Part shown: one piece after another, positions 17,582-26,377 of the stretch
Numbering within the stretch: the stretch's first letter is position 1
How the letters are laid out: each line of letters begins with the position of its first letter
DNA from: CAWIJJ01 sp963836425
GTDB lineage: Bacteria; Acidobacteriota; Terriglobia; Bryobacterales; Bryobacteraceae
Length of the DNA: 64,000 bases
NCBI GenBank assembly: GCA_963836425.1
Contig: CAWIJJ010000017.1
Coordinates: forward strand, 558,001-622,000
Reading direction: 5' to 3'
Notes under the pieces: model-generated
What the model saw: only the letters and a program-made list of their open reading frames with translations
Told to the model about the DNA's origin: nothing
Databases searched by the model: none
Made by a program: the position numbers and the translations under genes

Positions 17582-18370
17582 TCACCAGTCGCTGGAGGCG
17601 CCGCCGCCTCCGAAGTCTCCGCCTCCGAACCCGCCGAAGCCGTCGCCCGAATCGTAGCCGCCAAATCCACCGCTGCCCCGGCCGCCCCAGGTGGAACGCC
17701 CCATCATGTTGCCCAGAATCAGCGCGGCGAGCAAGCCTCCGCCTCCGCCGCCGCCCCGTCCCCGCCGCCCTCCGCCCCCGCGGAACAGGAGCAGCAGCAG
17801 GAAAATACCTCCGATCACAACCGGCCACGGAATGGAATCCGAGGGCCTCGCCCGTACGCGCCGGGGGAGGTTCTCGCTGATGGTCACGCCCTTGGCCTTG
17901 GCGACGGCATTGCCCAGCGTCTCGGCGGCAGCCATCATGGCCTCGCCGTACTGCTGCTGCCGCAAGGCCGGCCGCATTTCGCGCAGAATGCTGCCCGCCA
18001 GCCCGTCCGGCAGGATCGGCTCCAGCCCGTACCCGATCTCCAACCGGCTGCGCCGGTCGCCGATCGACAGCAGCAGCAGAATTCCTTCGTTCTGCCCCCG
18101 CTGCCCAACGCCCCACGCTCGGGCGATGGTGTTCGCCACGTCTTCGATCGGCTCGCCCTGCAGGGACGAAATCGTCACCAGTGCCAGTTGCACCTTGGTG
18201 GCGCGCTCCACCGCACCCGCGTAGGACTCAAGCCGCTGCCGGCTGCCGGCGTCGATGACTCCGGCAAAATCGCTGACGTACCCCTGCGGGCGCAGCGCTT
18301 TCCAGTCCACGGCGAACAGGCCGGAAGCGCACCAGAGCAGCATCAGGCCAAGCCGTAAGCGCTTCTTCAT
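17582..18370 (-). CDS. TPM-domain (YgcG-type) membrane protein
   Basis: Protein of 262 residues: a signal peptide (MKKRLRLGLMLLWCASGLFA), a TPM/YgcG domain (about residues 24-165: PQGYVSDFAGVIDAG, QLALVTISSLQGEPIEDVANTIARAW, LLLLSIGDRRSRLEIGYGLE), a membrane helix near 175-190 and a long glycine-rich tail (GRGGGGGGG, GGFGGYDSGDGFGG) ending in GGASSDW, the classical TPM architecture. The ATG at 18370 is chosen since longer readings run into the tRNA-Gln gene. Operon with the nucleotidyltransferase and LemA. Confidence 0.88.
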   Translation of the reverse strand: MKKRLRLGLMLLWCASGLFAVDWKALRPQGYVSDFAGVIDAGSRQRLESYAGAVERATKVQLALVTISSLQGEPIEDVANTIARAWGVGQRGQNEGILLLLSIGDRRSRLEIGYGLEPILPDGLAGSILREMRPALRQQQYGEAMMAAAETLGNAVAKAKGVTISENLPRRVRARPSDSIPWPVVIGGIFLLLLLFRGGGGRRGRGGGGGGGLLAALILGNMMGRSTWGGRGSGGFGGYDSGDGFGGFGGGDFGGGGASSDW

Positions 18371-18441
18371 CTGCCACTTCAGTGTACTATGCGGTCCCAC
18401 TTCCACAGTGTGCCCGGGTGCTGCTAAAATGGTGTCGTTCC

Positions 18442-18515
18442 TGGGACGTCGTCTAACGGTAAGACTGCAGACTCTGGATCTGCGTATCGGGGTTCGAATC
18501 CCTGCGTCCCAGCCA
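18442..18515 (+). tRNA. tRNA-Gln (CTG anticodon)
   Basis: Complete cloverleaf of 74 bases with encoded CCA. Acceptor stem TGGGACG pairs with CGTCCCA; the anticodon arm GCAGA-CTCTGGA-TCTGC gives anticodon CTG (reads CAG); the T-arm contains GGTTCGAAT. It is the likely attachment site of the adjoining decayed integrase island. Confidence 0.95.
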
Positions 18516-18593
18516 CACATTCTTCAAGACTTCCTGAAAATCCTGAATTTCGCTCGGTGACGAGCATTGCGGTGGCATTGCGGATTGTTGCGC

Positions 18594-18692
18594 GGTCTGG
18601 TCTTCCCTTCCGAGGTGGGTACGCCGATTGAAATGAACAACTTCTCCCAGCGTGTTTTCAAGCCGCTCCTTGCTCGCGCCGGGTTCGGATGA
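18594..18692 (+). pseudogene. inverted fragment of tyrosine integrase C-terminal region
   Basis: On the plus strand this segment reads GLVFPSEVGTPIEMNNFSQ, then RVFKPLLARAGF, and hits TGA. That is the typical segment of phage-type integrases just before the HxLRH box. The rest of the integrase here is on the minus strand and stops in sense at NQADLI (about 18690), exactly where this segment should follow. The fragment is therefore either a local inversion or a scrap of a second integrase. No promoter or start is present. Confidence 0.6.
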
Positions 18693-19346
18693 GATCGGCT
18701 TGGTTTCCGGCTCCAGCGAGCTGCTCCTGACGGAGTTCTAGCAAGACGCTGCGGAGCGCGCGGCTCATGTCCACGCGGCGTCGTTTCTTGCTCTTGGGGG
18801 TCAACATCCGGCGGGACCAGCGGCGGTCGTAGTTCCGCTGAACAAGGAGGTAACGGTCACTATCTTCCTGGCTTTGGCCGAACTGAATGTCGCTCCACTG
18901 CAGGGCCGCCAACTCGCCTTCGCGCAATCCGGCCCGCAACGCTGAAAGAGGAGGGCGTACTCGCGAAACGCAAGGCTCTTCCTTGCGACCGCCAGGAGCT
19001 TTTCGACCTCAGCCCGATGGAGTGATTTGGCCTCGCGTGGGGCCTTCTCCGATTTCACGAACCGCCCCAGGCGCTGAGCGGGATTGTGCGGGATGAGCTG
19101 GTCCGGCGGTGCTTGGTTTTCGCCCGAATTCCACCTGCTTCATCCAGCTTTCGGCGTAGACCCTCAACGTGGGAAGCGCAGATTCTGCCGGCTGAAGGGC
19201 AGCCATCCCGCCCAGCGCCAACCGGGCGTCAAGCTCGCGCTTGACACGCTCGCCGCTTCGCGGGTACCTACGGCCTTCATCTTGCGCTGCCCTTCATGGT
19301 CGATAACCACGCACCAAGCCCTGCAAGACGTCTTCCACAATACCAT
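18658..19346 (-). pseudogene. decayed tyrosine-type site-specific integrase
   Basis: Three frames must be joined to read an integrase: WCVVIDHEGQRKMKAVG (about 19315), then ERVKRELDARLALGGM and LRVYAESWMKQ (about 19245-19150), then NPAQRLGRFVKSEKAPREA with SLHRAEVEKLLAVA (about 19085-18990), then ALRAGLREGELAALQWSDI holding the first catalytic arginine (about 18945). Each junction is a one-base frame change, and most of the core-binding domain between YAESWMKQ and NPAQRLGRF is missing. The C-terminal HxxR and tyrosine boxes are not seen. Adjacent to tRNA-Gln and read towards it, as expected for an island integrase. Not functional. Confidence 0.75.
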
Positions 19347-19545
19347 CGAGATCAAGCTTCTCGAAGCGCGCGATGCGATGCCTTTCGAACCAGGCATCAA
19401 GGTCTGAGCGCCTCACAAGGATCTTGCCTCGGATCCGAATCGCCGGCAGCGGCGCCACAGGCGAGTGAATCCAGCCCCTGATCGTCCGCTCGGAGAGAGC
19501 GGCGTACTGCGTGACTTGGCGCAGGCTCAGCCACTCCCTGCCCAT
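19294..19545 (-). CDS. excisionase-type HTH protein
   Basis: Small protein of 83 residues with a MerR-like winged helix: WLSLRQVTQYAALSERTIRGWI followed by IRIRGKILVRRSDLDAWFE, the pattern of HTH_17 excisionases (Xis). It lies immediately upstream of the decayed integrase and overlaps its presumed start by about 50 bases, the usual xis-int order. The frame is intact although the integrase is not. It may still bind DNA but has no intact recombinase beside it. Confidence 0.78.
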   Translation of the reverse strand: MGREWLSLRQVTQYAALSERTIRGWIHSPVAPLPAIRIRGKILVRRSDLDAWFERHRIARFEKLDLDGIVEDVLQGLVRGYRP

Positions 19546-19764
19546 CTGTTGGCCTTCCCGATCCCCACGGTCCTACGTGCGAAATTTCCGACTCAAACCG
19601 CTCTCTCAGCAGCAAGCCGTCGAATGGCTGAGGGCGGCCCCGATTTACGTGCCATTCCCAATTCCATTCCCGGCACGGGTCACGTCAGCCATGCGGGACC
19701 AGTTTGGGCAAGCGCCAGTACGCAAGCTGGGCGACTGTCCCGCTGAAGTTCGCCCCGTCGCCCA

Positions 19765-21303
19765 TCAGGAATGATCGAATCCTCGTTCGTCCGCTGTAAA
19801 GTTGACGGAAATCACGCGTACCGCTTCTTCGATCGCGGCGATTTCATCGTCTGTGAGCTCGGTGAAATGATTCCTCCGTCCGCGCGCGAGCTTTCCCTTG
19901 TTTTGAAGAATGAGCCGCACCAACAAAGATGCCCGGCGATCAGGCATGTCCACGATGGCCATGGTCCGTGTGATCGCCTGGTCGAAGACGTTCAAGAAGC
20001 CGATCTCCTCTCGGAGATCGTGCCGAATCGCCTGCGCCACGCACCCGTGGAGGTACTCGGCAAAGGCAGTGGCGTCCCAGTATCGGTACAAGCCGGCGGT
20101 CTCATTTTCAACGTTCATTCGGCCTTTTTCATCGAGGTGATACCGAATGAACGGCATGATCAGAGAGGAATAGCCGTTCAATACACGATCGTAAGCGCGG
20201 CGATCCCGGAGCATGACCGCGGAAACCGGGAACAGCAACCCCTCCGGGGTGAAACCCGAACGCCCGAGCATATGATGAATCAGGAACCGGTGAATGCGGC
20301 CGTTTCCGTCTTCAAACGGATGGATGAAGACGAAGCCAAACGACGCCGCGGCTGCTGCGCAGACTGGGTCGAATTCCGGGTGATGAAGCTTTTCCGAGAC
20401 CTCCATCCAGGCGCGCATGAGCGCCGGCACATCATCCGGTTTCGGGCACACGTAATGCACATGTTCGGTAAAATCGCTGCGCGTCTGGCCGACGAAGTTC
20501 TGGGCGGTCCGCCAGCCCTTCTCGGCGTACCGGGGATCCACGATCGCGTTTTGAAGCCGGACGAAAGCTTGAGAATCGCCTATCTCGAAATCCGCCGCGC
20601 GGATCAAAGCTGCGACAAATCGCTCCGAGCGATCGGCGGACGGAGCCTCACCCTCGATCGCGAAGGAAGACTTGGTCTCCTTGGTGTACAGATACGTGAC
20701 GGCGCGCGCCAGAACCTTGGGATCACAACTCTCGATGAGGGCTCGGGCTTCCTGGTCCAGGCCGGCGGTCATCGCCGCCTCAAGGGTATCTGTGCGCCGG
20801 ATGAGCGGGCAATACAATCTCTGGCCAAGCAGGTTATTGTTGATCCGTTGGCGACGCGCCCGAACGGTGGGGCCGGTGACATGGATCTTTTTGTCGAGGA
20901 GATCGACGTACCCCGTTGGGGCGACATCGGCGATATCCAGGGTCTTGCCCGTGAGGAGTTCATACAAATACCAAGCCCGGCGCGCAAAGACGCCGGTGTG
21001 CTCCTCCCGGATCCAGGGCTCCAGAAGGTCCGCGCCAAGAGTTTGAAAAACCGCGCTTAGAACGCCAAGATCGACCGGCTCGTAGCGCATAGCGAATTTG
21101 AGCTGGCCGATCAGACTCCGGGGAGCATAGCTGCGCGGATACTTTTCGATGATGATTCCGTCCGCGATCTTCGTACGCCTGGCCCCGGCAACGGTCTCGG
21201 ACCGGACAGCGGGTCGCGGTACTGACAGATTGAGTTCCTCAATGAGGCGTACCAGGCCGATCGGTTCGCGAAAACGCTCCTCTGTGGAATCCTTATCAGC
21301 CAT
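19765..21303 (-). CDS. Fic-domain protein (AMPylator type)
   Basis: Protein of 512 residues with a complete Fic core HPFEDGNGRIHR at residues 328-339 (catalytic His328). An inhibitory-helix motif of the (S/T)xxxE(G/N) kind is visible at SSFAIEGE near residue 215, N-terminal to the Fic core, so it is probably an auto-inhibited class II enzyme transferring AMP to a protein hydroxyl. The N-terminus (IADGIIIEKYPRSYAPRSL) and C-terminal winged-helix-like region are unassigned. It is separated by 219 empty bases from the excisionase, so it looks like cargo of the tRNA-Gln island. A toxin partner or antitoxin gene is not evident. Confidence 0.88.
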   Translation of the reverse strand: MADKDSTEERFREPIGLVRLIEELNLSVPRPAVRSETVAGARRTKIADGIIIEKYPRSYAPRSLIGQLKFAMRYEPVDLGVLSAVFQTLGADLLEPWIREEHTGVFARRAWYLYELLTGKTLDIADVAPTGYVDLLDKKIHVTGPTVRARRQRINNNLLGQRLYCPLIRRTDTLEAAMTAGLDQEARALIESCDPKVLARAVTYLYTKETKSSFAIEGEAPSADRSERFVAALIRAADFEIGDSQAFVRLQNAIVDPRYAEKGWRTAQNFVGQTRSDFTEHVHYVCPKPDDVPALMRAWMEVSEKLHHPEFDPVCAAAAASFGFVFIHPFEDGNGRIHRFLIHHMLGRSGFTPEGLLFPVSAVMLRDRRAYDRVLNGYSSLIMPFIRYHLDEKGRMNVENETAGLYRYWDATAFAEYLHGCVAQAIRHDLREEIGFLNVFDQAITRTMAIVDMPDRRASLLVRLILQNKGKLARGRRNHFTELTDDEIAAIEEAVRVISVNFTADERGFDHS

Positions 21304-21383
21304 CCAAAATCCTCATCCGCAAGGCAGCACGGCATACTGAGTTTATCGGGGGAAAAGAGCTAGGTCCAACAGGTCCAACAGCT

Positions 21384-21713
21384 TTATCGATGGTACAAAT
21401 TTCTTATCAGAAACGCAAATGTTCTAAAAAATCTTATCAGCGACCGCCTAGCTGGCGTGGAATCAATCCCGCGTTCAAACATGCGCTGGATCGCGAAAGG
21501 CAGCAGATTACGGTCATTACCAGTGACGTGATTGTTAGTAAGCGTCACGTCGGAGGCGTTGGTTACCAATATCCCCTGAAAATTGGCGTTAGATACGGTA
21601 AAGCCGCTGACAACAACGCCGGTCAAACCCGGATTGCCGAGGCCGTCCACATTGATCCCGTTGGGCGGGCCGAAAGCGTCGCGTTGATGAAAGATACGCA
21701 TCGACGGCAGCAT
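21384..21713 (-). pseudogene. fragment of a parallel beta-helix secreted protein
   Basis: Residues 20-66 of this frame read like right-handed beta-helix repeats (GVVVSGFTVSNANFQGILVT, then NASDVTLTNNHVTGND). Before and after them the frame loses this pattern, and there is no signal peptide or proper start. Best explained as a leftover of a larger extracellular polysaccharide lyase/beta-helix gene truncated at the island boundary. Confidence 0.5.
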
Positions 21714-21873
21714 TGAGTACTAAACCCATGCTTCCCTGCATCCACCCCCCGCGGGCGGCGCTTTACGGACGGCGTGAGGCGGCCGATCGCCATTCGGCGT
21801 TTTTTTAGGGAGTTGAACGACTGATTTCATCGGAGTACACTAGCCGAAGTCTAAAGAGAACCCAAGAAAACTC

Positions 21874-24045
21874 ATGAAACTGACATTCGCAGGATTCGCG
21901 GTGGCGGCATTTCTCTGTTCGGGAATGCAGGCTGCCGATATCAACACGACATTAACCGTAAACGCAACCGTCACCATCGGCACGTCGATCAGCGCTACCG
22001 GCACGGCCACCCTGACGGGCATCGGCAGCGGCACATTCACGGGGACGCTCGCCAACATCGGGCAGACGACCGCCGACGCAAATTTCACCATCGCGCTTTC
22101 CGGCAGCAGCGACACACTGACCGGGACCCTGGTGATTCCCACCAGCCTGTTGTTTTCCGGCGCCACGACTGCTAATGGTTCCGCCACGATCACGGGCGGA
22201 ACCGGCACGTACGCCGGCGCCACCGGATCCTTCCCGACTCTCGTGGGAACGGGCAGCATCGACACCAGCATCAAAATCGGGTTCACCGGTCCCGGCACCA
22301 TCACCACGGGCGGGAGCGGCGGGCCCGGTCCAGGCACGTCAACCACGGTCATCACCGACGTTTTGGATGCGGGCAGCTACACGAAGAACATCGCGCAGGG
22401 GAGCGTCTTCGTGGTCAAAGGCTCGAACCTCGCGCCGTCCGGATTCAAGCAGTACGGCTTCCCTCTCCCAGCCTCGAGCGACGGTGTGAAGATCACCTTT
22501 ACGCCTGCCTCCGGCGGTTCCGGAGTCGACGCATTCCTCGTCTACACCTGCAACACCGACCTCTACGGCTGTGTCGGTGACAAGACGCAACTGGCGGCGG
22601 TCCTTCCATCCAGTCTTGCCGTCGGCAACTACAACGTCACAGTCACCAACGGGACCTCGATCAGCGCGCCTTTCGCAGCTAGTGTCGTGCAGCGCAAGAT
22701 TGGGCTGTTGACACAGTCCACCGATGGCAGCGGCCTCGCCACGGTTCAGAATTACATCTCGCCGACCCAGCTCGATATCGACCGCTTCACCAGCGGTAAC
22801 GTGGGGGGATACACGATCTCGCCGGCTAAGCCGGGGCAGATTTTGATTGCGTGGGCCACTGGAATGGGTCCTGTGACGGGCGGCGACAACACGCCGTCGC
22901 CGGGTTATGATTTCGCAGCGAATGGAGTGACCGTGAGGGTGCTGGTCGGCGGAGTGAGTATCACGCCGCTCTATGCCGGGCGCGCTCCGGGCCTGGCCGG
23001 CGCGGACCAGATCAATTTCGAGTTGCCAAACAACGTTCCCACCGGCTGCTCGGTGCCATTCCAGGTTTCGGTGAACGGCGTTCTCAGCAATCCGACATTC
23101 ATTTCGATTGCGCCCAACGGTTCGGCCACCGCCTGCGTTTCCGATGCCTTCACGGAGGCTCAGTTGAAACAGTTCGACCAGGGCAGCAGCTTCACTGTCG
23201 GCAGCTTCGATTTGCTTTCCGTTTCCACCACGATTTCCGGCGTCGGCACCTATAAATCGTCCTCCGTCTCGGGCGGTTTTGCGCAGTTCAGCGGTTTCAA
23301 GCTCGATTCGGCGGCCCAATACCAGGCAGCAGCATCCGGAACCGGAGCCTGCTATGTCTCCCGCATCGCCGGCAGCGAGGAGCAGGTAGGCTCCGGCGGG
23401 ACCATCAAGTACCTGGACGCCGGCACCGTTACCGCGAACGGCCCCGCGGGGTCGAACATCACCAACCTCGCGCTCACCCGGGATGCCAAGTACGGCAGCT
23501 ATTATCTTTCCCTCGGAACCGAGGGGATTTCGCTGCCGGGACAGGTAAACGCCAATATCATCGCCGGCACATATACTCTGGCGGGCGCGGGTGGCAAGGA
23601 TGTGGGACCCTTCAATGCTTCGGTCAATCTCGGTGCTCCATTGACGGTGACCGGCGGCTTACCCACGGCCATCACCAGGAATTCCGGCCTCACCCTGAAC
23701 TGGACGGGCGGCAACTCCTCGGACCTGGTGCAGATCGGGGGTTCTGCGGGCACGATAACGGGCAGCGGCTCTAATGCTGTCTACGACCAGACCTCCTTCT
23801 TTTGCACCACCACGGCGGGCAAGGGAACGTTCACGGTACCGGCTTCGATCCTGAACCAGTTGCCCGCAGTTTCAGCCGCCGACATGAACTCGGAAAAGGG
23901 GTTCGGCAGCCTGCAGGTCTATTCGACAGTGAATCCGGCTGGTTCCAACGGCCTGTTCACCGCGCCTCTGACGGCCGGCGGTTCCATCAACGCAGGCTTC
24001 TTCTTTGCCCTCACCGGCACATCCGGAACTGCTTCGTTTCAGTAA
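21874..24045 (+). CDS. large secreted protein with Solibacter-type C-terminal domain
   Basis: Secreted protein of 723 residues. A signal peptide (FAGFAVAAFLCSGMQA) precedes a Thr/Ser/Gly-rich beta region (about residues 22-145) and a Gly/Pro linker. Residues 160-430 read as the Solibacter-type extracellular domain: DAGSYTKNIAQGSVFVVKGSN, GQILIAWATGMGPVTGG and GLAGADQINFELPNNVPTGC. A further beta-rich region completes the chain. Such proteins are frequent and lineage-restricted in Solibacter-like genomes and are presumed cell-surface. No enzyme motif is visible. Confidence 0.82.
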   Translation: MKLTFAGFAVAAFLCSGMQAADINTTLTVNATVTIGTSISATGTATLTGIGSGTFTGTLANIGQTTADANFTIALSGSSDTLTGTLVIPTSLLFSGATTANGSATITGGTGTYAGATGSFPTLVGTGSIDTSIKIGFTGPGTITTGGSGGPGPGTSTTVITDVLDAGSYTKNIAQGSVFVVKGSNLAPSGFKQYGFPLPASSDGVKITFTPASGGSGVDAFLVYTCNTDLYGCVGDKTQLAAVLPSSLAVGNYNVTVTNGTSISAPFAASVVQRKIGLLTQSTDGSGLATVQNYISPTQLDIDRFTSGNVGGYTISPAKPGQILIAWATGMGPVTGGDNTPSPGYDFAANGVTVRVLVGGVSITPLYAGRAPGLAGADQINFELPNNVPTGCSVPFQVSVNGVLSNPTFISIAPNGSATACVSDAFTEAQLKQFDQGSSFTVGSFDLLSVSTTISGVGTYKSSSVSGGFAQFSGFKLDSAAQYQAAASGTGACYVSRIAGSEEQVGSGGTIKYLDAGTVTANGPAGSNITNLALTRDAKYGSYYLSLGTEGISLPGQVNANIIAGTYTLAGAGGKDVGPFNASVNLGAPLTVTGGLPTAITRNSGLTLNWTGGNSSDLVQIGGSAGTITGSGSNAVYDQTSFFCTTTAGKGTFTVPASILNQLPAVSAADMNSEKGFGSLQVYSTVNPAGSNGLFTAPLTAGGSINAGFFFALTGTSGTASFQ

Positions 24046-24057
24046 TCTTTTTCACAG

Positions 24058-24093
24058 TCCGGCAGGGCGGTCCTGGTACCGTACCCTGCCGGA
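24058..24093 (+). terminator. strong hairpin after secreted-protein gene
   Basis: Perfect ten-base inverted repeat TCCGGCAGGG (24058-24067) / CCCTGCCGGA (24084-24093), 13 bases after the stop. There is no U-run on either strand, so it may be a mRNA-end or attenuating hairpin rather than an intrinsic terminator. Confidence 0.4.
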
Positions 24094-24144
24094 AAGTGCA
24101 ACTAAGCGGGGAAAACATCGTCTACTTTAGTGGAGGTAAGGATT

Positions 24145-24351
24145 ATGACCACCGCTATCGAACGTCTGAATTTATGCGAGGCGATCCTTGGCCTCATTCA
24201 GGAAAAGCGCGCCCAGACGGGCGACGAATCCCTCGGAATGGATATCGAACGCGCGGTGATCGACGCCCAGTTCGACGAACTGGAGGCGGAGATCCTGGAG
24301 AATCCGGGCGCCTTCGAACCGTGGCTCGTCCGCCGCCGTCACGTCAACTGA
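24145..24351 (+). CDS. small acidic protein, unknown
   Basis: Protein of 68 residues, largely helical and acidic (LCEAILGLIQEKRAQTG, DAQFDELEAEILENPG). The ATG at 24145 follows GGAGGTAAGGATT, an excellent ribosome site, which argues for a real gene. No family recognised. It lies 36 bases upstream of the caspase-fold protein on the same strand and could be its co-expressed partner, but nothing in the sequence shows that directly. Confidence 0.6.
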   Translation: MTTAIERLNLCEAILGLIQEKRAQTGDESLGMDIERAVIDAQFDELEAEILENPGAFEPWLVRRRHVN

Positions 24352-24387
24352 TCCGGGCCTGTACCCAACTGATATCATCCTGATTGA

Positions 24388-26367
24388 ATGCGCCGGATAG
24401 CCATTCCCGCGATTCTGCTTTGCGTTCTGGCTTCCGCCCAGCAGAACCGTGATTTACGCCTCGAGCCCGATCAGCCGGCGAACCCCCTCGGCGACCGCGG
24501 AGTCCGGTGGGCGCTGGTGGTAGGCATATCCAAGCACGAGAACCTGCCGCCGCAAGCCCAGTTGCGGTTCGCGGACCGCGATGCCGAGGAGTTCGCCGCG
24601 TTTCTGCGCAGCACTGCCGGCGGATCCATCCCGTCCACGCGAATCCGGCTGCTCACCAATGAACTGGCCACTTTGGCCGAAATACGCGCCGGACTCGAAG
24701 AGTGGCTCACCGGATCGGCGGGACCCAACGACATCGTCTACATCTTTTTCGCCGGGCACGGAGTGACCGCGGAACGTAACGAGTCTTTCTTCGTCGCCTA
24801 CGATTCGGACCCGCAGAACCTGCACGCGACGGCTCTCCCGTTTACCGAAGTCGATGAGGTTCTCAGCAACCGGTTGCGCGCCGGCCTGGCTATCGTGGCC
24901 GTGGACGCCTGCCATAGCGGCAGCCTTGGCTGGTCCACGTATTCGTCGGATCCTCCGGACCGTATCAACGAATCGCTTGCCCAGATCGGGCGGCGCGACC
25001 GCTCCTTTTTGAAACTGCTGGCCTCGCGTCCCAGCGAACGGTCGTTCGAGGATACCCGCTGGAGCGGCGGGCATGGAGTCTTCACGTATGCGCTGCTTCA
25101 GGGTCTTCGCGGCCAGGCCGACCGGGATGCCGACGGCATCGTGCGCGCCGGAGAGGTGATCGACTACCTGGGCCGGGTCGTCCCGGAGGAGACCGAATCC
25201 CGGCAGCACCCGCGCGTGGCAGGCACTTTCGACGCTCGCATTCCGATGGCCACGGACGTACCGCCGCCGAAACCGGCCACTGTGTCCTCGCTCGATGTGT
25301 CGGGTCCGGCGGGCAGCGCCATTTACGTGGACAACACGTTTCGCGGAGCCGTTCGTCCGGACGGCACCCTCCGCATCGAGGGCCTTGGCATGGGAACGCA
25401 CCGGCTTTCGGTGGATTTCGGCGAAGGCAGTTCGCTCGAAGGGCGGTTCACGCTCACCGCCAGTCTTGGGCGCATGAATATCCCGAAGCCTGCCCCGAGT
25501 CCCCTGGCCGGGCTGCGTTCCCGCATTGCCGCGGGGCAGGTGCTGGAGCCGGGCGGGGCGTGGGACTTCTACCGGCAGGAGGCAAGCGCCGGACCGCAGC
25601 GGGCGGCAGCGACCGCACTCATGGCGGGCACGCTCGAGGAACTCGGTCAGGCCTGTGTTTCCGACTACGTGCAGTCCACCCGGATCGGGCCCAAGAAGGC
25701 TCTGCTGCAGCGGGCCTTCGACGCTTTCGGCCGCCTCCAGATTCTGCGGCCCACCGACAAGACGGTGGAGACGCGAAAGTTGTTTTGCGGTGCGCGGCTG
25801 GCGATTGCCAATAACCAGTTCGAATCCGCGGTGAGCACACTCGAACAGGTTCTCCGCCGGGACCCGGAATTCGCCTGCGCCCAGAATGCGCTCGGGGTGG
25901 CGCTGGCGCGGCTGAACCGGACCGCTGATTCGCAGCGCGCGTTTGAAGCGGCCGCCCGCCTCACGCCGGAATGGGCGCTGCCGCTGTTCGAGATGGCTTC
26001 CCGGCATGTGGCGCGCGGCGAGTATCGCGAGGCCGAACCGCTGCTGGCCAAAGCCGTCCGCTTCAATCCCCGCTCTACTGCCAACCTGTGGAACCTGATG
26101 CACGTGCACCGGCTGATGAACCGGCCGCGCGACGTGGAAACCGACGGGGCCGCATTGCTGCGGCTGAATCCTGCGTATGCGCCGGCCTACCTGGAACTGG
26201 CCCGGGCGCGGGAAGCGGCCGGCGAATTCACGCTGGCCGCGGAAGCGTACGAAACTTACGTGCTGCTGGCCCCGAACTACGCAGACAGCGATGCCGTCCG
26301 AAGCCGGGCACAACAGATCCGCAGCCGGGCCGCGCGGCCCGCGCCGAGCCTGCTGCGAAAAAAGTGA
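24388..26367 (+). CDS. exported caspase-fold (C14) peptidase with TPR repeats
   Basis: Protein of 659 residues. A signal peptide (RIAIPAILLCVLASAQ) precedes a caspase/metacaspase-type domain (about 38-265) with catalytic His124 in IFFAGHG and Cys175 in AVDACHSG. A PEGA-like beta segment lies near 300-370 (GSAIYVDNTFRGAVRPDGTL). The C-terminal half holds tetratricopeptide-like repeats (about 470-645: AQNALGVALARLNRTADSQ, AYLELARAREAAGEFTLAA). It would act in the periplasm or outside. Convergent with the next gene, ten bases apart. A second caspase-fold (CHAT) protease lies eight kilobases away. Confidence 0.88.
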   Translation: MRRIAIPAILLCVLASAQQNRDLRLEPDQPANPLGDRGVRWALVVGISKHENLPPQAQLRFADRDAEEFAAFLRSTAGGSIPSTRIRLLTNELATLAEIRAGLEEWLTGSAGPNDIVYIFFAGHGVTAERNESFFVAYDSDPQNLHATALPFTEVDEVLSNRLRAGLAIVAVDACHSGSLGWSTYSSDPPDRINESLAQIGRRDRSFLKLLASRPSERSFEDTRWSGGHGVFTYALLQGLRGQADRDADGIVRAGEVIDYLGRVVPEETESRQHPRVAGTFDARIPMATDVPPPKPATVSSLDVSGPAGSAIYVDNTFRGAVRPDGTLRIEGLGMGTHRLSVDFGEGSSLEGRFTLTASLGRMNIPKPAPSPLAGLRSRIAAGQVLEPGGAWDFYRQEASAGPQRAAATALMAGTLEELGQACVSDYVQSTRIGPKKALLQRAFDAFGRLQILRPTDKTVETRKLFCGARLAIANNQFESAVSTLEQVLRRDPEFACAQNALGVALARLNRTADSQRAFEAAARLTPEWALPLFEMASRHVARGEYREAEPLLAKAVRFNPRSTANLWNLMHVHRLMNRPRDVETDGAALLRLNPAYAPAYLELARAREAAGEFTLAAEAYETYVLLAPNYADSDAVRSRAQQIRSRAARPAPSLLRKK

Positions 26368-26377
26368 GCCGGCCGGG

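Noticed and set aside
19546..19764. 219-base gap between excisionase and Fic genes
   Set aside because: Short frames only, none with a ribosome site or recognisable sequence; treated as empty.
21760..21810. possible terminator, short stem before a run of seven T
   Set aside because: Only a four-base stem (CGCC/GGCG) can be drawn before the T-run; insufficient.
24454..26313. 619-residue minus-strand frame across the caspase-fold gene
   Set aside because: No family features; the plus strand has the caspase dyad and TPRs.
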